Shown piece after piece: positions 6,838-13,874 of a stretch of 16,285 bases of DNA. Numbering within the stretch: the stretch's first letter is position 1; each line of letters opens with the position of its first letter. The stretch spans positions 1-16,285 of the forward strand of contig JAISEB010000033.1 of NCBI GenBank assembly GCA_031264395.1, read 5' to 3'. The notes below the pieces were generated by a model. It saw nothing but the letters and a program-made list of their open reading frames with translations. It made no database searches and was not told where the DNA came from. This DNA is from Treponema sp. (GTDB taxonomy: Bacteria > Spirochaetota > Spirochaetia > Treponematales > Breznakiellaceae). The position numbers and the translations under genes were made by a program.

Positions 6838-7719
6838 ATGAATTACCGTTACGGCGTTTTCTCCCTTTTTGTGTTAACGGCTGTTTTTTCTTTTGCGGAA
6901 GACGCGGTTCATGTGGTGGCGAAAGGGGAAACGGTTTATTCCATTTCCCGTTCCTTCGGGGTAAGCCAGGAGGAACTTATGAGGTATAACAACATCGCCA
7001 ACGCTTCCCGGCTGCAGGCCGGGGCCCGTTTGCGTATTCCCCAAAGCGGGGCGAAGAAAGAAGAAACCGCGTCCGGCCAGTCCGCGCCGTCTTCTTCCTA
7101 TACCGAATACCGTGTCGCAAGGAACGACACGCTGTACGGTATAGCCCGCGCAAACGGGGTAAGCCTTGACGCGCTGCGGAATGCGAACGGTTTTTCCGCC
7201 GGCCGCGTTCTTAAGGCCGGGGAACTTATACGGATTCCCCGTTCCCCGGTTACGGTTACGGCGCAGGGGGGAGGCGCGGCGGAAGGGGGAAGAAATACGG
7301 CGGCTGCGCCTCCGGCGGGAACGGCCGCCGCGCCGAGGGCAACGGCGTCCCGGACCGTAGACACGCGGCTTGGCTGGCCGGTGCGGCCCCGGGAAAGCGC
7401 CTATATGTCCGGGAAACTCCTGGGCGTCGTGTTGACGGGCGAACGTTCGGAGGCGGTAAAGAGCCTTACCCAGGGAACGGTTGTTTCCGCGGGGCCTTAC
7501 CGCGGCTTTGGAAAGGTTGCCATTGTGGAAGTAACGGGAGGTTATTTATATGTCTATGGAGGCTGTGAAAGCCTGTCGGTTAAGGAGGGCGACAGGGTCG
7601 GGCCGGGAATGGAACTTGGGAAACTGGGAATAGACGCGCTTTCCGAAAAGCCGCAGCTTTTTTTCCTGGTATACCGGAGCAACACTCCCATTGATCCCGC
7701 AAGGGCTCCCAGGGCATAA
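6838..7719 (+). CDS. Exported LysM protein with degenerate M23 (LytM) domain, NlpD/EnvC-like
   Basis: Periplasmic peptidoglycan-binding protein of 293 residues. Residues 1-20 are a signal peptide (cleavage after FSFA). Two LysM repeats follow (about 24-68 and 90-134), each beginning with a V-x-x-x-D/E-T-x-Y-x-I pattern and ending LRIP or IRIP. A Gly/Ala/Pro-rich linker (135-175) leads to an M23-like domain (178-290) starting GWPV. The zinc ligands of active M23 peptidases are missing: no HxxxD motif near YMSGKLLG, and the HxH strand reads LFFLVYR. It is therefore probably an activator of cell-wall amidases, as NlpD and EnvC are, or a structural protein. ATG 6838 is the first in-frame start after a TGA at 6829; no strong Shine-Dalgarno is close to it. 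The sigma-factor gene follows after 63 bp. Confidence 0.88.
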   Translation: MNYRYGVFSLFVLTAVFSFAEDAVHVVAKGETVYSISRSFGVSQEELMRYNNIANASRLQAGARLRIPQSGAKKEETASGQSAPSSSYTEYRVARNDTLYGIARANGVSLDALRNANGFSAGRVLKAGELIRIPRSPVTVTAQGGGAAEGGRNTAAAPPAGTAAAPRATASRTVDTRLGWPVRPRESAYMSGKLLGVVLTGERSEAVKSLTQGTVVSAGPYRGFGKVAIVEVTGGYLYVYGGCESLSVKEGDRVGPGMELGKLGIDALSEKPQLFFLVYRSNTPIDPARAPRA

Positions 7720-7782
7720 CCGGAAACCGCCGGGAGGACGGTTTATATTTCAAAAAAAATAAAAAAACGGGAGAGTTCTAAA

Positions 7783-8883
7783 ATGTCAAAATTGGCTTCA
7801 CCGGAAACTGCCGGGAGAAAGAAAACAGGCAAAGGGGTTCTGTTGCTTCATATGGGTGAATCAGGACCGGAGCATTCAGCAGACCGAAGAAGGCGCGGTT
7901 CTCTTCCCGAGGGGAAAAGGCGGACGGGAAGCGCGGAAAAGGATAAAAAATCGAAAAATACAAGAGCCGTAAAGGAAACCGATCCTCTGGCCCTCTATTT
8001 CAAGCAAATTTCACGTTTTCCGCTTTTAACTGTTCAGGAAGAACAAAACATTGGCGAGAAAATAGTCAGCGTCAGAAAAAAGATCCAGGAGCTTGAAGCC
8101 GAACACGCGGGTAAAACGGAAAGCGCGTCCTACGCCAAGGAAAAAAGCGCCATGGGCAACGTGCTTCTCTTTTACAAAAACAGGATGATCAATTCCAACC
8201 TGCGTCTGGTAGTGTCCATTGCCAAAAATTACCAGCACCGGGGACTTTCCCTTCTGGATCTCATAGACGAAGGCAATATAGGGCTCATTGAGGCGGTGGA
8301 ACGTTTTGATTACACCAGGGGCTGCCGCTTTTCCACCTACGGGACATGGTGGATAAGGCAGGCTATCATCAAGAGCATAGCCGACAAGGGCAGGGTGATA
8401 CGCATCCCCATTCACATGCTTAACACGATAAAGAAATGTTATTTTGTGGCGAAGCAGCTTGCCCAGGATTTTGGCCGCGATCCCAGCGACGAGGAATTGT
8501 CCGACTATCTGGGCATTCCCATTGCCAAGGTAAAGGAAATAGTAAAACTTTCCCAGGAGACCACGAGTCTTGACACCATCGTCGACGACGGAAACCTTAC
8601 CCGGCTCGCCGATCTTATCAAAGACGAATCGATGGAGGAGCCCTTTGAACTGGTCTTCTCAATGACCCTGCAGGAAACCATGGGGAACATACTTTCCCAC
8701 CTGTCCGAACGGGAAATGAAGATCATCCAGCTTCGCTTCGGCCTTGCCGGCGAAGGCCCCCTTACCCTTGAGGAAACGGGAAGGCTTCTGGGAATTACCC
8801 GTGAACGGGTCAGGCAGATCCAGGAGAAGGCGACGTTCAAGCTGCGGGGCCTGCGGGAACTGCACGAATTAAGGAACCCTTAA
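7783..8883 (+). CDS. RNA polymerase sigma factor, sigma-70 family (RpoS/RpoD-like, group 2 size)
   Basis: Directs core RNA polymerase to promoters. 366 residues. Residues 1-65 are a basic, probably disordered extension. Region 1.2 is at 67-97 (DPLALYFKQISRFPLLTVQE). Region 2 is at about 137-204: NLRLVVSIAKNYQHRGLSLL, then DLIDEGNIGLIEAVERFDY, then RFSTYGTWWIRQAI, close to the family consensus. Region 3 is at about 212-285. Region 4 is at 305-356, with LSEREMKIIQLRFGL and the -35 recognition helix GITRERVRQIQEKA. The 36 residues between regions 1.2 and 2.1 are charged and much shorter than in a full-length RpoD, hence the group 2 or sigma-43-like call. GGGAGAG lies 7 nt before ATG 7783; an in-frame ATG at 7852 lacks a ribosome site. 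Whether it is the primary or an alternative sigma factor cannot be settled from this window. Confidence 0.93.
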   Translation: MSKLASPETAGRKKTGKGVLLLHMGESGPEHSADRRRRGSLPEGKRRTGSAEKDKKSKNTRAVKETDPLALYFKQISRFPLLTVQEEQNIGEKIVSVRKKIQELEAEHAGKTESASYAKEKSAMGNVLLFYKNRMINSNLRLVVSIAKNYQHRGLSLLDLIDEGNIGLIEAVERFDYTRGCRFSTYGTWWIRQAIIKSIADKGRVIRIPIHMLNTIKKCYFVAKQLAQDFGRDPSDEELSDYLGIPIAKVKEIVKLSQETTSLDTIVDDGNLTRLADLIKDESMEEPFELVFSMTLQETMGNILSHLSEREMKIIQLRFGLAGEGPLTLEETGRLLGITRERVRQIQEKATFKLRGLRELHELRNP

Positions 8884-8895
8884 CCGCCTGTCAAG

Positions 8896-8936
8896 CCGCC
8901 CCCGCGGGATCTTCGCCGCAGGGGGCGGTGGTTTTT
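8896..8936 (+). terminator. Intrinsic terminator of the sigma-factor gene
   Basis: CCGCCCCC (8896-8903) pairs with GGGGGCGG (8921-8928); an inner GCGG/CCGC pair extends the stem to 12 bp with one bulged A. A run of five Ts follows at 8932-8936. It starts 12 nt after the stop codon. Confidence 0.8.
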
Positions 8937-8950
8937 GCGGCGCAAAAACC
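8930..8950 (-). terminator. Second inverted repeat between convergent genes
   Basis: GGTTTTTGC (8930-8938) and GCAAAAACC (8942-8950) form a perfect 9-bp inverted repeat with a 3-nt loop, overlapping the T-run of the neighbouring terminator. Seen from the minus strand it lies 18 nt past the tatQM stop and places a T-run in the transcript, so the two structures together could stop transcription from both sides. Confidence 0.5.
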
Positions 8951-8967
8951 CGCATATGCGACGGCGC

Positions 8968-10905
8968 CTAGCGGCCGAACAGCTCCGGCAGCCAGAGCGA
9001 CAGGGCCGGTACATAGGTAACAAGCAGCACCACGGCGAACTGTATAACAAGGAAAGGAAATACGCAGCGGCATATTTCCACAAAGGGCCGTTTGAAGCGG
9101 TACGAGGCGAGGAAGAGGTTGAGCCCCACCGGCGGGGTCAAAAATCCCACTTCAAGATTAATGATGAAGATGATCCCCAGATGCACCGGGTCTATCCCGT
9201 AGGCCTGTCCCAGCGGCACGACCAGGGGAAGTATGATGAGTATGGCCGAAAAAATGTCCATGAGGCAGCCCACCACGAGCAGGGCCAGGTTAAGCAGCAG
9301 AAGGAAAAGGAATTTCGACGAAACGGTGTTCTGCATCCATTCGGCAAGGCTGGCGGGCGCGTTGGTGTCGATGATGAAAAATGAAAGGGACTGCGACAGG
9401 GCCAGTATGGCAAGGACCCCTCCTATGATGGGCACCGCCTTGAGGAAAACCCGGTGAATGTCTTTGGGGGCTATGTCCCTGTGTATGAAGATCTCAACGA
9501 TAAAAATATACACCGCCGCTACCGCGCCTATTTCCACAAGGGAAAGAAACCCCGTAAAGTAACTTATAACCAAAAAGAAGGGAAGAACGATTTCCAGGGC
9601 GGAACCCCCAAGCGAAGAGAGCGCCTGTTTCAGGCGGAAAGGTTCAACGGGTATTTTAATGTGTACCGACGCGATGATCCCGAAGACGATCACCGCGGCC
9701 GTTAGTATGAAGCCCGGGATGAGCCCGCCCGCGAACATCCGCAGTACATCGGTCTGGGAAAGGGTCGCCACCAGTATCAGGGGTATGCTCGGGGGAAAGA
9801 GCAGGCCTATGCTTCCCACCGAGGTAAGCAGCCCCACCGAAAACCGTTCGGGGTATGTTATGTGCCGGGAAAGTATCGTGTAGAGAATGCCCCCAAGGGC
9901 AAGTATCGTGACCCCCGAAGCGCCCGTGAACGACGTGAAAAAGGCGCAGATGATCACTGTGGCGATTATCATGCCGCCGGGAATCCACGAAAAGAAACGG
10001 CGGAAGGTCGTGACCAGCCTTTCCCCGGCCCTGCTTTCCGAAAGAAAAAAACCAACCAGGGTAAAAAGGGGAATGGCAATGATGTTGTCGTTTGTAAGGG
10101 CCGAGTAGATGTCGGTGGCGATCACGTCGAGGGGGCTTCCCATGGCCTCAAGCAGAACAAGGACAAGCCCCGCCATGACCACGAAGAGGGGCGTTCCCGC
10201 CAGCGCGGAGGCAAGGAGGAAGATCACCGCCGGGACGCGGAGGTGCCAGGCCGCGAGGGAAAGATTGTCCGAAATGGCGAAGGCCCAGCCGGGAAGATCG
10301 TATTCCCATATGAATTTCGCTATCTGCGGAAACGAGAGAAAAACCCCCAAAAGAACGGCGGCAACGGGGAAGATCCGCTTCCAGCCTCCAAGCCCGGTAC
10401 GCCGGGCAAAACGGCAGGCGATAACCATGTACCCCAATGGGATAATGACGGCGAAAACGCGGTCGGGAATAAAGCCGATGTTTCTTCCCGTAAGGCCTAT
10501 TTTGATAAAGGCCGGACCGCAGAAGGCAAGGAGCGTGACGACGAAGGCGGAAAGGAGGTTCGTGAAGATCCGCAGCCGCCGTTTTACCGTTTCACCCGAA
10601 AAATACTGTACCAGGGCTATGGAAAGATGCTCTTCCTTCCTTGAGGTGATCATCCCCGTCAGCATGGCGGTAAGGAGAAGCAGATGCGCGATGAGCGCCT
10701 CAACCCCCGAAATGCCGGTGTGGGTGATCAGCCTCTTGGCGGCCTTTATGACGGGAAGCAGCGCGAGGGACACCATGGAAAGGATGCAGGCGCTGTTTTC
10801 AACAATATAGAGAAAAGTATGAAAAGCTCCCGAAGGTTCCCCGTCCGTCCCCTGTGGGCCCTTTTCCGTTTGTCCCGCGGTTTCCGCCTGAGCCTGGTCC
10901 TGCAT
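8968..10905 (-). CDS. tatQM: TRAP transporter fused small and large permease subunits (TatQM/DctQM)
   Basis: Inner-membrane permease of a tripartite ATP-independent periplasmic transporter, using an ion gradient to import the ligand delivered by the binding protein. 645 residues. A hydrophilic leader (1-29) precedes a DctQ-like four-helix domain (about 30-175, with TSRKEEHLSIALVQYFS). After a linker region comes a DctM domain (about 220-640) of many helices, with motifs such as NIIAIPLFTLVGFFL, GASGVTILALGGI, LLFPPSIPLI and the late EVGFLTPPVGLNLF. The start codon overlaps the tatP stop by one base (TAATG), with GGAG about 7 nt upstream, so the two are translationally coupled. In T. pallidum the equivalent protein is also a Q-M fusion. 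The substrate is not evident. Confidence 0.93.
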   Translation of the reverse strand: MQDQAQAETAGQTEKGPQGTDGEPSGAFHTFLYIVENSACILSMVSLALLPVIKAAKRLITHTGISGVEALIAHLLLLTAMLTGMITSRKEEHLSIALVQYFSGETVKRRLRIFTNLLSAFVVTLLAFCGPAFIKIGLTGRNIGFIPDRVFAVIIPLGYMVIACRFARRTGLGGWKRIFPVAAVLLGVFLSFPQIAKFIWEYDLPGWAFAISDNLSLAAWHLRVPAVIFLLASALAGTPLFVVMAGLVLVLLEAMGSPLDVIATDIYSALTNDNIIAIPLFTLVGFFLSESRAGERLVTTFRRFFSWIPGGMIIATVIICAFFTSFTGASGVTILALGGILYTILSRHITYPERFSVGLLTSVGSIGLLFPPSIPLILVATLSQTDVLRMFAGGLIPGFILTAAVIVFGIIASVHIKIPVEPFRLKQALSSLGGSALEIVLPFFLVISYFTGFLSLVEIGAVAAVYIFIVEIFIHRDIAPKDIHRVFLKAVPIIGGVLAILALSQSLSFFIIDTNAPASLAEWMQNTVSSKFLFLLLLNLALLVVGCLMDIFSAILIILPLVVPLGQAYGIDPVHLGIIFIINLEVGFLTPPVGLNLFLASYRFKRPFVEICRCVFPFLVIQFAVVLLVTYVPALSLWLPELFGR

Positions 10906-11927
10906 TACCGGCTCCGCCTGTAATTTTCCAGTATCCCCACAATGCGCTGGTACATTTCCCTGTTAAAAATATTTTTGGCGACAAGTCCGGGAATGGCCCC
11001 TCCTATGTCGCGGTACCATTCCTGTTCCTCCGCCGGGGTGATTTCGTTAATGGTAAAGCCTCCCAGCCGCTTCATGTCGGCAATGGCGTCTTCCTCGCTT
11101 TTCTGGAAGGAATTCTCGAATTCAAGGCCCGCCTTTCGAATTATTTCCCGCAGGGCCGGCCTGTGCCTTTCGGGGACACGTTCCCATCCCACCCTGCTCA
11201 TCAGCACACCGCCCATAAAGGGGGCGATGTTAATGGAGCACATGTTGCCCGCCATCCGGTAAAGCTGGAGGGAATTGACGGAAATGGGGCTCTGGTAAAT
11301 CGCGTCTACTCTTCCGCTGTTCAAAAACTGCACCGTATCGGGGATAGTGACCCCGACCATCTGGAAACCCATCTGCTCGAACGCGTCAAACAGCTCCTTT
11401 TCGTCGGGGCTGGTCGCCAGCCTGAGCCGCCGCAGATCGTTGGGGACGCGGACCGGGGAACGGGAAAAGACCTTTATCCAGCCGGCCTTGGCCCACGCCA
11501 GATTGACAAAGCCTTTCTCCTCGATTTTCGAGTCGAGAATGGGCCTTATTTCCCGCAGCACGGTGTCAAGTTCGCCGTTGTCGCGGATAAGCAGGGGGAT
11601 GCTCAAGGCCATGACCTCAGGCGCTATGGAGTTGAGGGCTATGCTGGTAAAGACCGCCCCCTGAATTTTATCCTGCCTGAGCTTCATCATGTATTCCCCT
11701 TCGGAACCGGGGTACTGGTGAAGAATGCGCAGCGTTACTTCGCCGTTCGTGGTTCTGATCCAGTCGGCGGCTATGCGGTCAAGGGATCTTCCCCAGAGGG
11801 AATTGCGGGGCAGGGCGGATGCCAGCGTAATGGTTACCGGCCGCTGCCGCTGGGCGTATAATCCTCCGGCCAGCGTCAAAAAAAGGGCCGCGCACATACA
11901 TCCCGTTTTCTTTAGAGAACGTACCAT
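10905..11927 (-). CDS. tatP: TRAP transporter solute-binding protein (TatP/DctP family)
   Basis: Periplasmic receptor that hands its ligand to the TatQM permease. 340 residues. Residues 1-25 (counted from ATG 11927) are a signal peptide ending LAGGLYA, with no lipobox. The mature part follows the DctP pattern: VTITLASALPRNSLWGRSLD, then a substrate-contact region around SPVRVPNDLRRLRLATSPDE, where DctP proteins carry the conserved arginine, then GVTIPDTVQFLNSGRVDAIY. ATG 11927 has AAGGAG 6 nt upstream; a TTG just before it is in frame but too close to the ribosome site. The gene lies between tatT and tatQM, as in T. pallidum, and a perfect hairpin precedes it. The ligand is unknown; a hydrophobic or small organic acid has been considered for the T. 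pallidum system. Confidence 0.92.
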   Translation of the reverse strand: MVRSLKKTGCMCAALFLTLAGGLYAQRQRPVTITLASALPRNSLWGRSLDRIAADWIRTTNGEVTLRILHQYPGSEGEYMMKLRQDKIQGAVFTSIALNSIAPEVMALSIPLLIRDNGELDTVLREIRPILDSKIEEKGFVNLAWAKAGWIKVFSRSPVRVPNDLRRLRLATSPDEKELFDAFEQMGFQMVGVTIPDTVQFLNSGRVDAIYQSPISVNSLQLYRMAGNMCSINIAPFMGGVLMSRVGWERVPERHRPALREIIRKAGLEFENSFQKSEEDAIADMKRLGGFTINEITPAEEQEWYRDIGGAIPGLVAKNIFNREMYQRIVGILENYRRSR

Positions 11928-11947
11928 CAAAAACTCCTTATGAATTG

Positions 11948-11980
11948 AGCCGGTTCCAAATACGGATTTTGGAACCGGCT
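11948..11980 (-). other. Perfect 13-bp hairpin between tatT and tatP
   Basis: AGCCGGTTCCAAA (11948-11960) and its exact complement (11968-11980) enclose a 7-nt loop. In the tat transcript it lies 32 nt after the tatT stop and about 8 nt before the tatP ribosome site, with no U-run after it. It more likely sets mRNA stability or the TatT:TatP ratio than ends transcription. Confidence 0.75.
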
Positions 11981-12012
11981 TGCCGGCGCTTGTGTCATCC
12001 GCGCCGCTGTTT

Positions 12013-12993
12013 TCAGGGCAAAGCCGCCGGGTCCTCTTCTTCCAGTATAAAATAATTCGAGGCCGAATTCAGTAAATTCCGCGCCTTTCGCTGCGAGATT
12101 ATGTTGAGCAGCCTGTTCGCGGGATCGGCGCCGGGATCAATGGCAAGGGCGGTTTCAAGGTACATCCTGAAGGCCTCGTAATCCTGGGCCGGAACGGCGA
12201 CGGACTGGGCGTAGGAGACATAAGGGCCGGCCAGTTTTCCCCCCGACTTTTCCAGTGCAAGGGGGAAGTGGTCTTTTGCCCTGTTTTTGTCGCCTCCCAT
12301 GGCCTCAGGCAGGGCGGAAAGGGTGATGACATACAGATCGTCCAGCGCCCCGCTGTTAAAACCGGGGTCCAGTTCATAGGCCCGGTCTACGCAGGCCATA
12401 AGGCCGGGTACGCGCCTTCCCAAGGCCGAATCGAAGGGATTAAGCGAAAAGGCCGAAAGGCCGCCGGCCGCGGCCCAGTAGAGGAAAGGAACGTCGTCCT
12501 TTTTCATTTTGGCAAAGAACGGGGCAAGGGGATTCTCCAGCGATAAAGCGGACAGAAAGCCCGGGTATTTTTTATCCAGGCCCGAAAGGATCAGATCCGT
12601 TCCCCTGAGGTAGAGTGTTTTCGCCCGTTCAAGGGCCGCTTCCCGTTCCTCAAACCGGACAACGGGAAGGAATTCCGCGGGCCCCTGTACAAACGCGTTT
12701 GCGTACATGATAAAGAGGGAACCCGTGGTAAGAGTGAGCCCCTCGTGTCCGGGATTATTGGCAAGCAGGACCTCGTACATCTTGATGGCAAAGGGAAGGG
12801 CGTCCCCGACAAGTTCGGGATCGGGATCGCCTGTAAACACGCTTGAACTTCCGCCTGAGGTAAGGGCGTCGGAAACGGCGTTTATCGCCATCCTGTTAAT
12901 GGAACATCCGGCCAGAAGAAAGGCGGCCAGAAACACCGCGAGGGTGCGGAAAAAGGTTTCCCCCCGAAGGGACGGACTGTTTGTACGGTTCAT
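12013..12993 (-). CDS. tatT: TPR-like lipoprotein associated with TRAP transporter (TatT)
   Basis: Lipid-anchored periplasmic helical protein that in T. pallidum forms a complex with the binding protein TatP. 326 residues from ATG 12993, which has GGAG 5 nt upstream; an upstream in-frame ATG at 13035 lacks a spaced ribosome site and would place 14 extra residues before the signal peptide. The signal peptide ends FLLAGC, so C30 is the lipidated cysteine. The mature part is almost all helix with TPR-like signs: LPFAIKMYEVLLANNPGHEG near the start, ALERAKTLYLRGTDLILSGL, CVDRAYELDPGFNSG, then AFRMYLETALAIDPGADPAN near the end. It is the first gene of the tat group. The call rests on family character plus gene order and matches the family's usual length. 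Confidence 0.88.
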   Translation of the reverse strand: MNRTNSPSLRGETFFRTLAVFLAAFLLAGCSINRMAINAVSDALTSGGSSSVFTGDPDPELVGDALPFAIKMYEVLLANNPGHEGLTLTTGSLFIMYANAFVQGPAEFLPVVRFEEREAALERAKTLYLRGTDLILSGLDKKYPGFLSALSLENPLAPFFAKMKKDDVPFLYWAAAGGLSAFSLNPFDSALGRRVPGLMACVDRAYELDPGFNSGALDDLYVITLSALPEAMGGDKNRAKDHFPLALEKSGGKLAGPYVSYAQSVAVPAQDYEAFRMYLETALAIDPGADPANRLLNIISQRKARNLLNSASNYFILEEEDPAALP

Positions 12994-13058
12994 GGTTACT
13001 CCAGCCTTGGAAAGCTGTTCAAGAGCCGAAACCATTGAACAATTCCGCTGCTCCTTTC

Positions 13059-13064
13059 AGTATA
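13059..13064 (-). promoter_or_regulatory. Possible -10 box of the tat operon
   Basis: TATACT on the minus strand, placing a transcription start near 13052, upstream of tatT. The best -35 candidates (TTCATG or TGTTCA, 16-18 bp upstream) are poor, so only the -10 is called. Confidence 0.4.
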
Positions 13065-13121
13065 GCGGATTTCCGCGCCGCATGAACAGTTCCCGCGCCG
13101 TTTTTCCGCCTGTGTCGTGTT

Positions 13122-13160
13122 ACGGCCAATTACCGGCCGGAATTACCAACCGGAATTACC
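13122..13160. repeat. Three tandem 13-bp units ending AATTACC
   Basis: ACGGCCAATTACC, GGCCGGAATTACC and AACCGGAATTACC follow one another without a gap. The last unit contains the stop codon (TAA, 13158-13156) and part of the last arginine codon of the exonuclease gene. The GGAATTACC core also occurs at the ends of the dispersed palindromic repeats. Confidence 0.8.
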
Positions 13161-13782
13161 GGGAAGGCCGTTCCTCCCCGCAGCACAGGAGGAAAAGTTC
13201 CATGCACAGGAGGGCGTCGTCTTCCGCCCTGTGGGCCTTGCCGCGGGGTATCCCCAGACTTTGGGAAAGTTCTTGCAGGGCATGGCTGTTCGCCCGGGGA
13301 AAACGGGCGCGGGAAAGGACCAGCGTGTCGGCGACAGGATTCGGGAGGACGGGGAAGGGCGGCTTCCAGGACGAACCTTCGCCTGATTCCTCAAAAAGCC
13401 CCCCGCTTCGCTCCGCCCCGTGGAAAAGAGCGGCAAGTTTCGCGTTGATAAAACCGCAGTCAAAAGGGGCGTTATGGGCCACGATGACGGTTCCCTTTAT
13501 CAGCCGCAGAAAATCGGGCAGCGCCTCCTCGATGGAAGGCTTGCCGGCAAGCATGGCGTCGGTAATGTTGTTTACCCGCCCGGCCTCCTCCGGCATGGGG
13601 ATTCCCGGATTAACAAGGACGGAATAACGGCGCACAGGCCCCCGCCTGTCGAATTGCACCGCGCCTATTTCGACGATGTGATCCTGTCCGGGATTAAGCC
13701 CGGTAGTTTCAATGTCAAAGGCGGTGAAGGTTTCCCCCTCCCGCAAGGCCCCCTGCAGGTCTTTTGTATTATCCCAGTCCAC
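13156..13782 (-). CDS. DEDDh 3'-5' exonuclease (DnaQ/PolC epsilon-like)
   Basis: Metal-dependent 3'-5' exonuclease of the DnaQ family. 208 residues. All five active-site residues are visible: D23 and E25 in AFDIETTG, D108 in VAHNAPFD, and H184 and D188 in HRAED. The text GRVNNITDAMLAGKPSIEEA and VADTLVLSRARFP...NSHALQELSQSLGI is typical of the epsilon-like exonuclease domain of PolC and of stand-alone DnaQ proteins. Residues about 121-147 form an extra low-complexity loop (ERSGGLFEESGEGSSWKPPF) before the fourth motif. The start is GTG 13782, the first possible start after an in-frame TAA, with GAGG about 11 nt upstream. It follows the phosphohexomutase gene after 77 bp of short repeats. It may be a proofreading subunit or a repair/RNase T-like enzyme; the sequence does not decide. 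Confidence 0.9.
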   Translation of the reverse strand: MDWDNTKDLQGALREGETFTAFDIETTGLNPGQDHIVEIGAVQFDRRGPVRRYSVLVNPGIPMPEEAGRVNNITDAMLAGKPSIEEALPDFLRLIKGTVIVAHNAPFDCGFINAKLAALFHGAERSGGLFEESGEGSSWKPPFPVLPNPVADTLVLSRARFPRANSHALQELSQSLGIPRGKAHRAEDDALLCMELFLLCCGEERPSR

Positions 13783-13797
13783 AACCGGTTAATCCTC

Positions 13798-13874
13798 AAT
13801 AACGGCTATTGGCTAATTGCCGATAGCGGCTATTTGCTATCGCCAATAACGGCTATTGGCTAATCGCCAATAGC
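13798..13874. repeat. Short palindromic repeat cluster between the phosphohexomutase and exonuclease genes
   Basis: Two 30-bp units (13798-13827 and 13845-13874) differ at only two positions; the 17 bp between them is a shortened copy of the same 18-bp core, GGCTATTGGCTAATCGCC. Each unit folds on itself: in the second, GCTATTGGC and GCCAATAGC pair perfectly around TAATC. The phosphohexomutase stop codon and its last five codons lie inside the second unit. Confidence 0.85.

Noticed and set aside
7852..7860. Alternative start (ATG 7852) for the sigma factor
   Set aside because: No ribosome site at a usable distance, whereas ATG 7783 has GGGAGAG 7 nt upstream.
10854..11861. 335-codon plus-strand frame
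   Set aside because: Antisense shadow of tatP, which has a signal peptide, ribosome site and operon context.
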